Assembly: GCA_032718475.1 (NCBI GenBank)
Contig: JAUCBJ010007272.1
Location: 1 to 48,879, forward strand
Length of the DNA: 48,879 nucleotides
Direction of reading: 5' to 3'
Source: Nemertoderma westbladi
Lineage: Eukaryota > Xenacoelomorpha > Nemertodermatida > Nemertodermatidae
Position 1 is the first letter of the stretch, and every line of letters begins with the position of its first letter. Below, piece after piece: positions 30,689 to 40,393 of this stretch. The notes beneath the pieces are model-generated. The model had not been told where the DNA came from. It ran no database searches and worked only from the letters and a program-made list of their open reading frames with translations. The position numbers were made by a program, and so were the translations under genes.

Positions 30689-31853
30689 TGTAAAAGCTTT
30701 TATGGGATAACTGATACGTTTGCCTTTGCTGGCCAGTTCCCCCCCGGTCGCTAGAATACTCTAAAAGGGATCTATAGTTAAAATAGTGCAAGCTACCAGC
30801 TTATTGGCTGATGTGCTGTACGGAGGTATCTGGGCTCCGTTTAATCGGCCAACCAGCTTAGGGAGGTTGCCTCAGCCCTGCTGCCCGTGTCGGCCAATAG
30901 AATTTGAGTGGGCGTTGATTTCGACCTATCCCAGAGCTACTGAACTGAATTTCCTATCTCTATGCTCATCCTCTGTGTTGGACGGGAGCTTCGGGGAATA
31001 AGGGTAGTTGGTATCCTCGTATAGTCAGCTAGTCATATGATTCTTCATATGATTCTGTTGTTGTGTTCCCATTTTTCGCCATAACACCGGCTTTTTGGGA
31101 AGAACTCTAGTAAAACTGCTTAAATTATCGAAAGTATAACTGTTATCTAATCAGCTAATCATATTGTTTGTACTGTTATTTACCGTCAGTTTATTAATTG
31201 TATCTATTTGTTGATGAATTATTGCCCTTTGGAGAATACGGATAAATCACCCAAATTTCCCAATTTTCTTGATACACTACAGGTTAGAGAGACAGGCTAT
31301 ACATAACAATTGCGATTTATATCAATGTGGTGTGTATTGAATCTAATGTTATTTAGCAGACCCTACATGAGTCAATTGCTGCTCTCTTTATGTGTGATCA
31401 AATTTACTGACGGTCGGCAGAATAGTGTGCATGATTGTGATTGGTAACAAAGCATTTCCTAAAGAATGCGCCTTATACTTTAATCATAAGCAGTATCGTT
31501 GCGTTTAGTATAAGTCCTAGTTCTGTTTAAATAGATAGAGCGCCATGTCCTAAAGGAACTGTTAATATTTCCCGAAAGCCAATAATATCTGTCAGAAATT
31601 AATTATTAACGATCTATCGAATAATACAATAGGTTTACACTGCAACCTTACACTGCAATAATAAAATTTAAGCAGCCGAATTCAGCCTCCCGGGTGTAGA
31701 TCCATCGGGTGAATGATCGCGCATGGGCTGGCTTCGGGTAATGTTTTGTTTATTAGCATAAAATATTGTCGTATGCTAAAGGTGTTTTAATTAACTAAAA
31801 GACATATAAATTTTGGCAGGTTAAACTGCTAAAGGTCTTCAAAAGCGCGAACA
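30689..31853 (+). repeat. 5' LTR (1165 bp)
   Basis: Begins TGTAAAAGCTTTTATGGG and ends AAAAGCGCGAACA. It differs from the 3' LTR by A/G near its start, one T in GTTTATTAAT, and GCCATGTCC versus GCCACGTCC. It contains a 71-codon frame that is present in both LTRs and is probably chance. Confidence 0.95.
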
Positions 31854-32277
31854 ATAACAGTTAACGATCTTATTGCAGTAAGCAATAAGGTTGCAAAATA
31901 CCGTAGTGACCGGTAAACCTGAACCGGTACTTCTGTAGGTCAGTAGGCCCAACTGCCAGAACCGGTACTGCTGTAGGTCCGTAGGTCCAACTGCCAGAAC
32001 CGGTACTTCTGTAGGTCTGTAGGCCCAACTGTCCTAACCGGTACTGCTGTATAAGTACATTAGTATTATTCGAATTTGATTAGTGCATACCGGTAGGCTG
32101 TTTAAGAGATTAGGGACTGTATACCCCTTGTTTCTTTTGGAGCTTACTTATTTCTGTCGGTTTTATTTCCTAGTAAGTTAATATTGAGCTGAAGACGTGT
32201 AAGTCTGCTCAGATTGTTCAGATAATTGTAGGCTGAACTGCTGTCTGACTGTTGTTGGGTTTGGAGAGATTACGGCA

Positions 32278-32418
32278 TGTGTAGAGTTTGTCTGATAAAG
32301 TGCCGTTAGTAAGTTGGGGCAGCCATATGCTGTAAGGTCAATCCCCTCTTAAAGAATAAGTCGTACTACCGTGTTAGAACGCATACTAACTAACTGTTTC
32401 AGAATCTGCATATACTGT
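32278..32418 (+). repeat. Conserved core of leader duplication, copy 1
   Basis: 141 bp that match 32566-32706 with one mismatch (TTTG versus TTGG), whereas the sequence on both sides of the two copies has diverged by roughly a quarter. Confidence 0.9.
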
Positions 32419-32565
32419 AGTTTATTTAGGCTTGATCGTAGTCTGCCAGTGTTTTAGCCTGTGTTTGTTTGTGTGGTCTGTTCAGGTACCGTAATAGTTA
32501 TTACTCAGATATTTTGTAGGCTGGATTGTTGTCTAGCTATTCTTAGGCCTGAAGGGATTGCTGCG

Positions 32566-32706
32566 TGTGTAGAGTTGGTCTGATAAAGTGCCGTTAGTAA
32601 GTTGGGGCAGCCATATGCTGTAAGGTCAATCCCCTCTTAAAGAATAAGTCGTACTACCGTGTTAGAACGCATACTAACTAACTGTTTCAGAATCTGCATA
32701 TACTGT
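32566..32706 (+). repeat. Conserved core of leader duplication, copy 2
   Basis: See copy 1; the offset is 288 bp. Confidence 0.9.
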
Positions 32707-34090
32707 TGGCTTGATAGTAGTCTGCCAGCGTTTGGTTTGTATTTTGTTTGAGTATTCTGTACGGGTAGCGTAATATTTATTATTCAGAGTTTATGCGATT
32801 ATTCGCAACATTCATGTCCCCAAGTTTATTCCTACAGTAATTGTGCTTGTTATACATACCGTTATAGTTAAATTAACCCCTGTACTACACGGGCTGCTTG
32901 GCGTAGGACAAGACTGGTGACTTTGTGCTCTGGTCACTCCAGCAGATGCCGCGGTTCTTTTAACTGTTCAAGTATATTTAACTACTGATTATTTGTTATA
33001 CCGGTACTTGTACCTAATTTAGGGTTTAGCGTACAGTGCTTCCGAGAGTAATTAGTGTGTAGGCAGTATATTTGTGTTGTAAAGTGGTTGATAGGCACAT
33101 TCGCTAGCTCTATTAACTTCTAGGTAGGAACACTCCGTGATACATAACGTAGTACCTATAGCAATACGGTTATAGGTCGTCAGGCGGTGGTATTTTCCTA
33201 TCTGGACAGTGCAGTATATTTACTACTACTTATTATTTCAAATACCGTAGTACCCTGTCCGTTGTAATAAACCAGAAATCTAACCCTTTGTTAGGCTGGT
33301 TTGTAGACTTCCTGTAAAATTACCCTAAAAAATTCGTACGTAATATTTTGTTGTGTTTAATTAGAGAATTAATCTCACCCATATCGTAAGTAATTTGTAG
33401 TATTAAGTAACTTAAGTAAATTAGAATTATCAGTTTTAGTGTCTCAATAAGTAACACTTCACTGAGAGCGTACAGCTTCTGTGTAGTGACTCCCCCAGAA
33501 ATAATAACATTTATTTCAAATATTGACAAAACCCATTTTTAACGGGTATATAAATATTATAAATCAACTCAAACGATTTATAAATAGTAGGCCTGTCATA
33601 CAACAACTAGGTCTCAATATCAGTTGAACTACTGCTTAAATAACGGTAACAAAGTAAGTTAAAGTAACTAAGTAACCCTAAAATATTCAGGAATTCAATT
33701 ATTCTAAAAATAATTGACATACCATAGGCTTATTATATTTATCTCTATAAATTTGAGCTGAAATCATACCGGTACTCTGTAATTAATCTAGTCTGTAATT
33801 ATACTTATATATACTATAAGTGTAAGCTGTATGCCGGTATTCACTATAGGCCTACTATATATTTATATATATTTGTGCTAAAATTATATACCGGTACTCT
33901 GTGACAAATCTAGTCTGTAATAATACTTATATATATTATAAGCATACCGGTATTCTAATATATTGTATATATATCACGTTACACCGAGTAACGGTATCGG
34001 TAATAAATCGCTAGGCTTGCGGTCATACTGAATTACCAGACTTGCTTTAACTGAAACTATAGTAGTAGGCATTCAACTGTATAGCTAAAC

Positions 34091-37000
34091 ATGTCTGACA
34101 CTCAGCAAAACCTGTCAGACAGTCTGATCGATACAACTATCTGTGACACAGATAGGAGTGTGGAGCGATTAAGAAAGGAGTTCAGCTCCCCTCCTACTGC
34201 AAAAAAGGTCATCCCTCCAGTAGTATCAGACCCTAGGCTAATCCACCATAGGTCCATCATAGGCGCTCGGGCACAGGTCAAACGGAACCAAGAGGCAGTT
34301 GTCCCATCGCAGCAACATCTTGGTCAAGAACCTACTTCCCAGCGACCCGATAGCTCCAGTAGTTCGGATACAGTAGAGCTGACCCCCGAAAGCGGAGTGC
34401 AGATAGCTGCTACAGTCTACTCGGACCCCCTTCTTACCCTTCCTGCTGCAGTGCTAACTACTATATACATTGCGGTGGAGGAACATCAAGCCGACTGGGC
34501 GAGAAATAAGCGAGCGACCCAAAATAATTATGCGGGATACGCCAGGGAAGAATTGATGTCTATTGTCGAGTCACAATGGAACTTTCCCGGACTCGGACTC
34601 CCGTTGGATCTGTCCGAGGCTACTTGGGAAGATATACACAGGATGGGAGTGACTAAAGATACAATGGATCCAGCTGTTTGGAAGAGGTCGGCAGCAGGAT
34701 ATGTGCAGGGATTCTTCGGCTCCTTGGAGCGATTGGAAGAACAACTGTTTCGACAACCTCAAGGACCTCAAGAGCAGGAAGAGCTGCTATACCAAATACG
34801 CGAAAGAACCCTACGCATACGACTAATCCTCTCATCCTTTGAGGAAACTTCCAAAAGAAGACAGGACACGTCGCTGCAGGTTGCTGTCAAAACTTGGTTA
34901 CATCGGGTAGATCTCAAAGTACAGGAAACGGCCCAGTGGAAATCCCAGCTGGCTGAGAGATCAACCTGTGAAGAACAAACTGATGTCACCCTTTCTCAAG
35001 CGGAAAGCGAAGAGACCGCCGAGAAACCGCGAACTAGAGACGCTATCGACATTTATTTGTCCGACTATCAGCGATTCCTAGGAGACGAAGAGTTGAGGAG
35101 ACGGCTGTCTGGACTTTCCCCTAATAGTGAAGGAACCAAGCTTGTGTTGGACTCAATCGATGCCGAAATGTTAGCTGCAAACCAAGCTGAATGTGATGAA
35201 AAACTCCGCCTCACTAGAGTCCGAGAAGAACAAGTAAAGAAAGAACTGATAGAGAAAAGAAAGGTAGCAGCAGCAGCGGCGGCGGAAGCAGAAGCAGAAA
35301 GAAAAGAAGCAGAAGCCGAAAGAAAAGCGGCAGAAGCAGAAGCAGAAAGAAAAGCGGCGGAAGCCGAAAGAAAGGCAAAAGCGGCAGAAGCAGAAGCCGA
35401 AAGAAAAGCGGCAGAAGCAGAAGCAGAAGCAGAAAGAAAAGCGGCGGAAGCCGAAAGAAAGGCAACAGTGGCAGAAGCAGAACGGAGAGCGTCTGAGGAG
35501 ACTATCCAACTAGAGTTGGAAAATCTGCAAGAGACGCAAGACAGTATAAATAAACAGTTTACTGCTAATCAGATGCAGATGATGAGAAAATCTACTCCCA
35601 AGCGCCAGGGATACACATCCTCGGAGGAAGGCGATACTACCGATCCTGAAGGCGGAGGAAATAGATCTCATCTAAGTAGGCGTAGAAAAACATCTTACCG
35701 TCGCAAATTGCCTGATTTACCCCCAGCTGTTAGAAGACAGCTAGCTAGCACAGACTTGAGTAGTATAGAACCTACAGCCCAAAGTATTAAGGTCCAAAGA
35801 CTCTCTACAATAGTTGATGAGCCTGAGATAATTAGGCCTGTCGTTCCAAAAGTCACTTCTGTGTTAGAGACCCCTGTACTTCCAGAGCTTAACTCTAAAT
35901 TCCCTTTACATAGTACTACACTGCCTGTACCCGGTGGAACAGTCCAAGAGAATATCCCTGTCCAGATAGCAGAGAGAGAAATTAAAAATTTGTCTCCCGT
36001 CGTCCCGCGTCAGCCCGCTACTATGTTGGCGACTCCCGCTTCGGCGGTTGAGTGGGTGGAAGAGGGACGGCGTGGGATGAATCTTCTGCTGGGACAGATG
36101 CAGGAGACTGTCCACCAACTTAAGGGAACAGTGAGGGAAAGTAGAGCAGAGTTGCAAGAAGTGCAGCAAAGTATCGCGCTAGAACGCGACAAATTAGTCA
36201 ATATACAAAAGGGCATACCAATACCCCCTGTAACATTGTGTCAACCTGTTAGGTCTGAAGTATTACATGCGCAAGGTGTGGAGCCTACACGCATCTATAC
36301 TGCTAGTGAAGTTGAAACTCCTATAGCAAACCCTATTAAGGGTGATTATAGACCTGTTATTAATGATATTCCCTATAGACCTGATAATGATCCGAGAAAT
36401 TTATATACCGATAATTCGATATTAAATAACACGATGGCCCAAGAAAGCTTTACGCGTCAGATGGCTAGAACAGAAGACCGCCAAGCGGTCAAAGTGGGAG
36501 AGATCGTCAAATTCAATGGAGATGAGATGAAATGGTTACCTTTCAACGAATATTACAAAGATAGCATACAGAACTCTGTACTATCTAACGGAGAGAAACT
36601 TAGATTCCTCATCAAGTGCTTGGAAGGACCTCCTAAGTTAATGGCGTTAAAGTTTATTGGACATCCAGAAGGATTAAGACAAGTTTGGGATACATTAAAC
36701 ATCAGGTATGGTAACAAGGATAACATAGCTAAGTATTTGTATGCAAAATTAGTAGCCCCCCGACACTTCCTTAGTAGTGGGATTATAGAGTTTTCCGATG
36801 AAATTCAAGAGATCTGTAGACAACTGGACTGGTTAGGTAAGTCGCATGAATATCAGAGTTCCATGGTTATTGGAGCCGTAGTCTCTACTTTACCAAAGGG
36901 TGGAGTATGTACACGCTGGGACAAGAAAGTGTTGTACATGAATGAACAACAACGAAGAAGTCCTACCATGGCTGATCTCATGTCCTTCTTAGATAGTGAA

Positions 37001-38566
37001 GTAAAATTACAACTCATAAGGCAGTCCAGAGAGAAAACATCGGAAAATAAGGTAAGTGAGAAACCCGTTTCTAGGAGAAGGATAATACCAGTGTGTTATA
37101 CTGACGACGGCGAAAGCCAAGCTTCTCAAGAAGAGGACAGCGGGAAAGACACAGCAAAATCTTACTATGACAACAAGACCTATAAAGACGTAAGTAAATA
37201 CAAGTCTCGAACCAGTGACAGGAGAGAACAGGTAACAACAACTCCTCCTACGTCTCCTAAGAGAATTCACGGAAGAAAGCCCGAAGAAAGAACGAGAGTG
37301 CAGAACGTTAACCAAGTTAAGGTGAGTAACATCAAACCAAAATGTGCGCTGTGCGACGGGCCCCACCATTTGAGTGCGTGTGCTGAATTTCTAAAGAAAT
37401 CCCTTGTAGACAGACGTACAGTCCTGTGGAATAAGCGGTTATGCTATAATTGCCTCAGATCAGGACACCAACGGCGAACCTGTTACTCCGACATAAAGTG
37501 TGCAAAGTGTGGCGCGAAACATCACATCTTGTTACACAGTGAGTTCGAACGAGACAAACTGAGTCAGGTAAGTGAGCCCGAACTACATGTCCAATTCAGT
37601 GATGTAAACGACACTGATCAAGAATCTGAGATGGAAGGATTCTATACTGACGAATTCTCCGACGCCAACGAATCCTGTTATCTAATCAATACCGCAGTGT
37701 ATCGAGCACTTACTTATGAAAAGGACACCAACAATGAGTTTCCCCCAACTACTTTTGCCAAACAACCATCTTGGAAAGCTCCAACTTCCAACGTAGGAAT
37801 CAGAGAATTTCCTGTAGTGCAGGTAAGAGTTCACGGTCTTAACAAAAGTTACATAGTGAACGCCCTCCTTGACTCCGGCAGCACAGGAACATTCATCGAT
37901 CAAGAACTAGCCGAAGATATCTTTGCTGGACAACCCAAGTTCCGGACTAAATTGAATATGTCAGGAATTATGCAGGTTTGGAAATCTACCCTAACGGCAG
38001 ATTACTATGTAGGTGTGTTGTCCACCCCCCAGGATAAATTAGGAGCACAAGGTATAAGGTCGGTAAAAATGGTGGCTATAAAGAACTTCGCTACTACCCA
38101 AGCAGACCTTTATAATTGGGACGAGGATGAGAGCATCCAACATCTTAAGATACCTCGATTCCAGACAGATTATCCTGGAGTGCAAATACTCATCGGCCAA
38201 AACGCGCATGAGGCGCTCGAGACATTGGAGAAACGGCCTGCTCAACCGCAGCCACTACAAACCTATGCGGTAAGAACTAGAGTAGGTTGGAACTTCACTG
38301 GCCCTTCCCGTAGAACTCTCAAAGAGAGATTACCTCAACAACAGGTATACCAAGTAAAGGGGGAAGTGGAGAGCAGTGATGTGGACGATCCAACTGAGGG
38401 AACACCATACTCCTCAGATAATGACGATATAAACTCCAATGTAGATCAATGGAGACATTGCCTTGGGACGATTAATCCAGCCGACATCGCTTCCAGAGGA
38501 GCAACTCCTCAAGAACTGATAGATACTCCAGGCTGGTTAGGTGGATCCGACTCCTTAAGTAAATAA
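34091..38566 (+). CDS. ORF1: BEL/Pao-type Gag-protease with internal pol deletion
   Basis: 1491 residues. Residues about 1-370 have no recognised fold. Residues 370-476 are an Ala/Glu/Lys/Arg coiled coil built of AEAERKAAEAE-type repeats. Residues about 800-950 resemble the BEL/Pao Gag core (FNGDEMKWLPFNEYY, FLIKCLEGPPKLMAL, WDTLNIRYGN). Zinc knuckles follow at 1083-1155 (CALCDGPHHLSAC, CYNCLRSGHQRRTC, CAKCGAKHHILLH). The aspartic protease active site is ALLDSGSTGTFID at about 1258. AVRTRVGWNFTGPS normally leads into RT, but after a 50-residue acidic stretch the protein ends in WRHCLGTINPADIASRG, a motif from the end of RNase H. About 700 residues are missing in between, compared with the family layout. 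The N-terminal half is unusually long for a BEL Gag. Confidence 0.9.
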   Translation: MSDTQQNLSDSLIDTTICDTDRSVERLRKEFSSPPTAKKVIPPVVSDPRLIHHRSIIGARAQVKRNQEAVVPSQQHLGQEPTSQRPDSSSSSDTVELTPESGVQIAATVYSDPLLTLPAAVLTTIYIAVEEHQADWARNKRATQNNYAGYAREELMSIVESQWNFPGLGLPLDLSEATWEDIHRMGVTKDTMDPAVWKRSAAGYVQGFFGSLERLEEQLFRQPQGPQEQEELLYQIRERTLRIRLILSSFEETSKRRQDTSLQVAVKTWLHRVDLKVQETAQWKSQLAERSTCEEQTDVTLSQAESEETAEKPRTRDAIDIYLSDYQRFLGDEELRRRLSGLSPNSEGTKLVLDSIDAEMLAANQAECDEKLRLTRVREEQVKKELIEKRKVAAAAAAEAEAERKEAEAERKAAEAEAERKAAEAERKAKAAEAEAERKAAEAEAEAERKAAEAERKATVAEAERRASEETIQLELENLQETQDSINKQFTANQMQMMRKSTPKRQGYTSSEEGDTTDPEGGGNRSHLSRRRKTSYRRKLPDLPPAVRRQLASTDLSSIEPTAQSIKVQRLSTIVDEPEIIRPVVPKVTSVLETPVLPELNSKFPLHSTTLPVPGGTVQENIPVQIAEREIKNLSPVVPRQPATMLATPASAVEWVEEGRRGMNLLLGQMQETVHQLKGTVRESRAELQEVQQSIALERDKLVNIQKGIPIPPVTLCQPVRSEVLHAQGVEPTRIYTASEVETPIANPIKGDYRPVINDIPYRPDNDPRNLYTDNSILNNTMAQESFTRQMARTEDRQAVKVGEIVKFNGDEMKWLPFNEYYKDSIQNSVLSNGEKLRFLIKCLEGPPKLMALKFIGHPEGLRQVWDTLNIRYGNKDNIAKYLYAKLVAPRHFLSSGIIEFSDEIQEICRQLDWLGKSHEYQSSMVIGAVVSTLPKGGVCTRWDKKVLYMNEQQRRSPTMADLMSFLDSEVKLQLIRQSREKTSENKVSEKPVSRRRIIPVCYTDDGESQASQEEDSGKDTAKSYYDNKTYKDVSKYKSRTSDRREQVTTTPPTSPKRIHGRKPEERTRVQNVNQVKVSNIKPKCALCDGPHHLSACAEFLKKSLVDRRTVLWNKRLCYNCLRSGHQRRTCYSDIKCAKCGAKHHILLHSEFERDKLSQVSEPELHVQFSDVNDTDQESEMEGFYTDEFSDANESCYLINTAVYRALTYEKDTNNEFPPTTFAKQPSWKAPTSNVGIREFPVVQVRVHGLNKSYIVNALLDSGSTGTFIDQELAEDIFAGQPKFRTKLNMSGIMQVWKSTLTADYYVGVLSTPQDKLGAQGIRSVKMVAIKNFATTQADLYNWDEDESIQHLKIPRFQTDYPGVQILIGQNAHEALETLEKRPAQPQPLQTYAVRTRVGWNFTGPSRRTLKERLPQQQVYQVKGEVESSDVDDPTEGTPYSSDNDDINSNVDQWRHCLGTINPADIASRGATPQELIDTPGWLGGSDSLSK

Positions 38567-38776
38567 GAAGAAGAATGGCCTCCTCATCTTACCACAGCAG
38601 AAATTAGACAGGCCAAGGGAGCGGAGAAAGTAACACAACAACTCAATCGCCCAGCTAGTCGTTTATGTTTACTGGAAAGAGACCGAAAACTGTCCGGAAA
38701 CTATGGAAGGCAAGATACTCTTCCTACGACCACTTCCCTAATCCGACAAATATCTAGGGACTCCATAACGTAATAA
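38567..38776 (+). pseudogene. Pol tail remnant after the ORF1 stop
   Basis: The same frame stays open for 69 codons after the TAA at 38564-38566 (EEEWPPHLTTAEIRQAKG, CLLERDRKLSG) and ends in TAA. In BEL elements a similar acidic Trp-Pro stretch follows the RNase H motif, so it is probably left from the pol polyprotein. Readthrough would add it to ORF1; there is no evidence for that. Confidence 0.6.
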
Positions 38777-40393
38777 CATATGGAGTGGGCGTGTGACTAT
38801 ATCATTTTATATTTGTTTTTATTTTATATTTATGTATGTATTATTATGTACGTTATTATAATCGTTTTTATTTAATTTTATTTAGTAAAATGTTATTTTA
38901 GAATATTTAGTAAATTAGTGCAATATATTAGTGTTTATTACGTATTTAATTACTTGTAATATATTTAGTGCGAAGGCAAGAAATAATTATTTTCTCTTTC
39001 CTTACTGTCCGTATTATATTATAAATGCGAGACTATAGTAAGATGACATGTCAGTACTTCTTAAAGTACAATAAAGCCACTACTATATTTAAGTATTATT
39101 GGTAGGCAGAGTATTAGGAATGCAAAGTTCAGATCCTCGTGTCTCGGCTAAACCAAGCTCTGGGTAGACCTTGGAAACGACTTGCCTCTTCACACTGACA
39201 TTGCTTCGTGCGATATTGCTCTTCTACCTTATAACAAATAATACATATAGTAGCGTGATGTCCCTCTAACAGTAGCGTAAATCGCAAATAAATCTGTTAA
39301 ACTTTTTGACCATCTGTAATTCTAGTCGATTAAGATATCGTGGCACCCACCGATATACTTGAAAAACAAATTCTAGAATCAGTGGTTAACATCCCCAGAC
39401 AAGTTCTGGAATAAATCGGTGCCCATCCTAAATATTAATTTAATATTTATTAAAATCTGTAAAATCCCGATCCTTTAAAATTTCTAGTCAATTAAGATAT
39501 CGCAGTATTTACCGATATTCTTAGAAAGACTATTTTATAGAATTAAGGATCCTAAGTCCCCAGATATGCTCTGGAATAAAATTTGTGTCAATTTAACATC
39601 AAATAATAAAATTCACGGGAATAAATTTAAATTCATATTCAAATGAATTTCATAAATTGTCATTTTGTGCAATTTATAACATTCCCAAAATTCCAGTAAT
39701 TAATAGATCATGGGAGCGGAGATTCATATTGAGTGTACTAGAGTGCGAGAATCTCCAACATATAGTCAATAGCCGATAAAATTTATAAAATCATGCATAA
39801 AGAGGATATTGACAATTAAAGAATTACTATTAAATAGCATCCCAGATCTGTATGCATGAGAATTACCCTAATTCTACCGCTAGTTTTCCATAATGTCACC
39901 ATGGCAACACCCACGCTAGAATTAGAAGCAAGTTAAAGGAACAATAAAAAGCTTGCCCATTGCGTAGCATAAGAGTATACATAGCGCACTATTAGTATCC
40001 AAGGATACATAGTAATAACGTGACATTCTGGAAGACACTGACTAACGGACAAATGGTATGCATGTGTGCAGTAAGTAATGATTGTATGGAATTTGTGCGT
40101 TTATAGGTGAATGTTACTACTAAAGTGTGTTTACAGTAGCTAATCGCAATTGTAAAGTAGCCCTAACTCTACCGAGATAACCTCAAGTGGATTCAAGCCT
40201 TTGGGACGGACAGTGGTGGGACTTGTGCCGGTTATCGTTGTCGTGCTGTTGCTACATGTTGGCGTAAACACCGCGACAACGGTACATCGGCGCTGAGAAA
40301 CCCACTGTCCGGGGGCAAAAGCCTAGTAGGCAGCGACGCTCGCTTGCCTAAAATATTAACTCCTATTGATATTAATAAACTCAGATAGCAGAT
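38777..40393 (+). promoter_or_regulatory. Inter-ORF spacer with hairpins, leader of ORF2
   Basis: No long frame. A duplicated block lies at 39317-39428 and 39479-39589. Each copy carries a CCAGA-5nt-TCTGG hairpin, with loops CAAGT and TATGC. GGAGATTC (39718-39725) pairs with GAATCTCC (39749-39756). Just before ORF2, CGGACAGTGG (40207-40216) pairs with CCACTGTCCG (40302-40311), and inside it CGTTGTCG (40236-40243) pairs with CGACAACG (40274-40281). This nested stem ends 82 nt before the ORF2 start. An internal promoter, splice acceptor or internal ribosome entry is needed to express ORF2; the sequence does not say which. Confidence 0.6.

Larger units (their letters stand above)
31854..34090 (+). 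promoter_or_regulatory. Leader of the LTR element, repeat-rich
   Basis: No canonical TGG-starting tRNA primer site follows the LTR. The first bases are ATAACAGTTAACGATC, then a perfect hairpin CTTATTG (31869-31875) / CAATAAG (31883-31889). Three tandem copies of GAACCGGTACT(T/G)CTGTAGGT lie at about 31918-32050. A 290-bp tandem duplication lies at about 32210-32790. A second duplication of about 120 bp lies at 33750-33990. The palindrome ACCGGT recurs about ten times. Packaging or dimer signals would be expected somewhere here. Confidence 0.7.

Noticed and set aside
30786-31001. A 71-residue protein gene, also at 44823-45038
   Set aside because: It lies wholly inside both LTRs and is identical only because the LTRs are; no motif is seen.
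33320-33529. A small membrane protein on the minus strand of the element's leader
   Set aside because: The Ile/Leu/Tyr-rich peptide reflects AT-rich noncoding sequence.
35171-35509. Minus-strand Phe/Cys-rich frames
   Set aside because: Shadow of the Ala/Glu/Lys coiled-coil repeat in ORF1.
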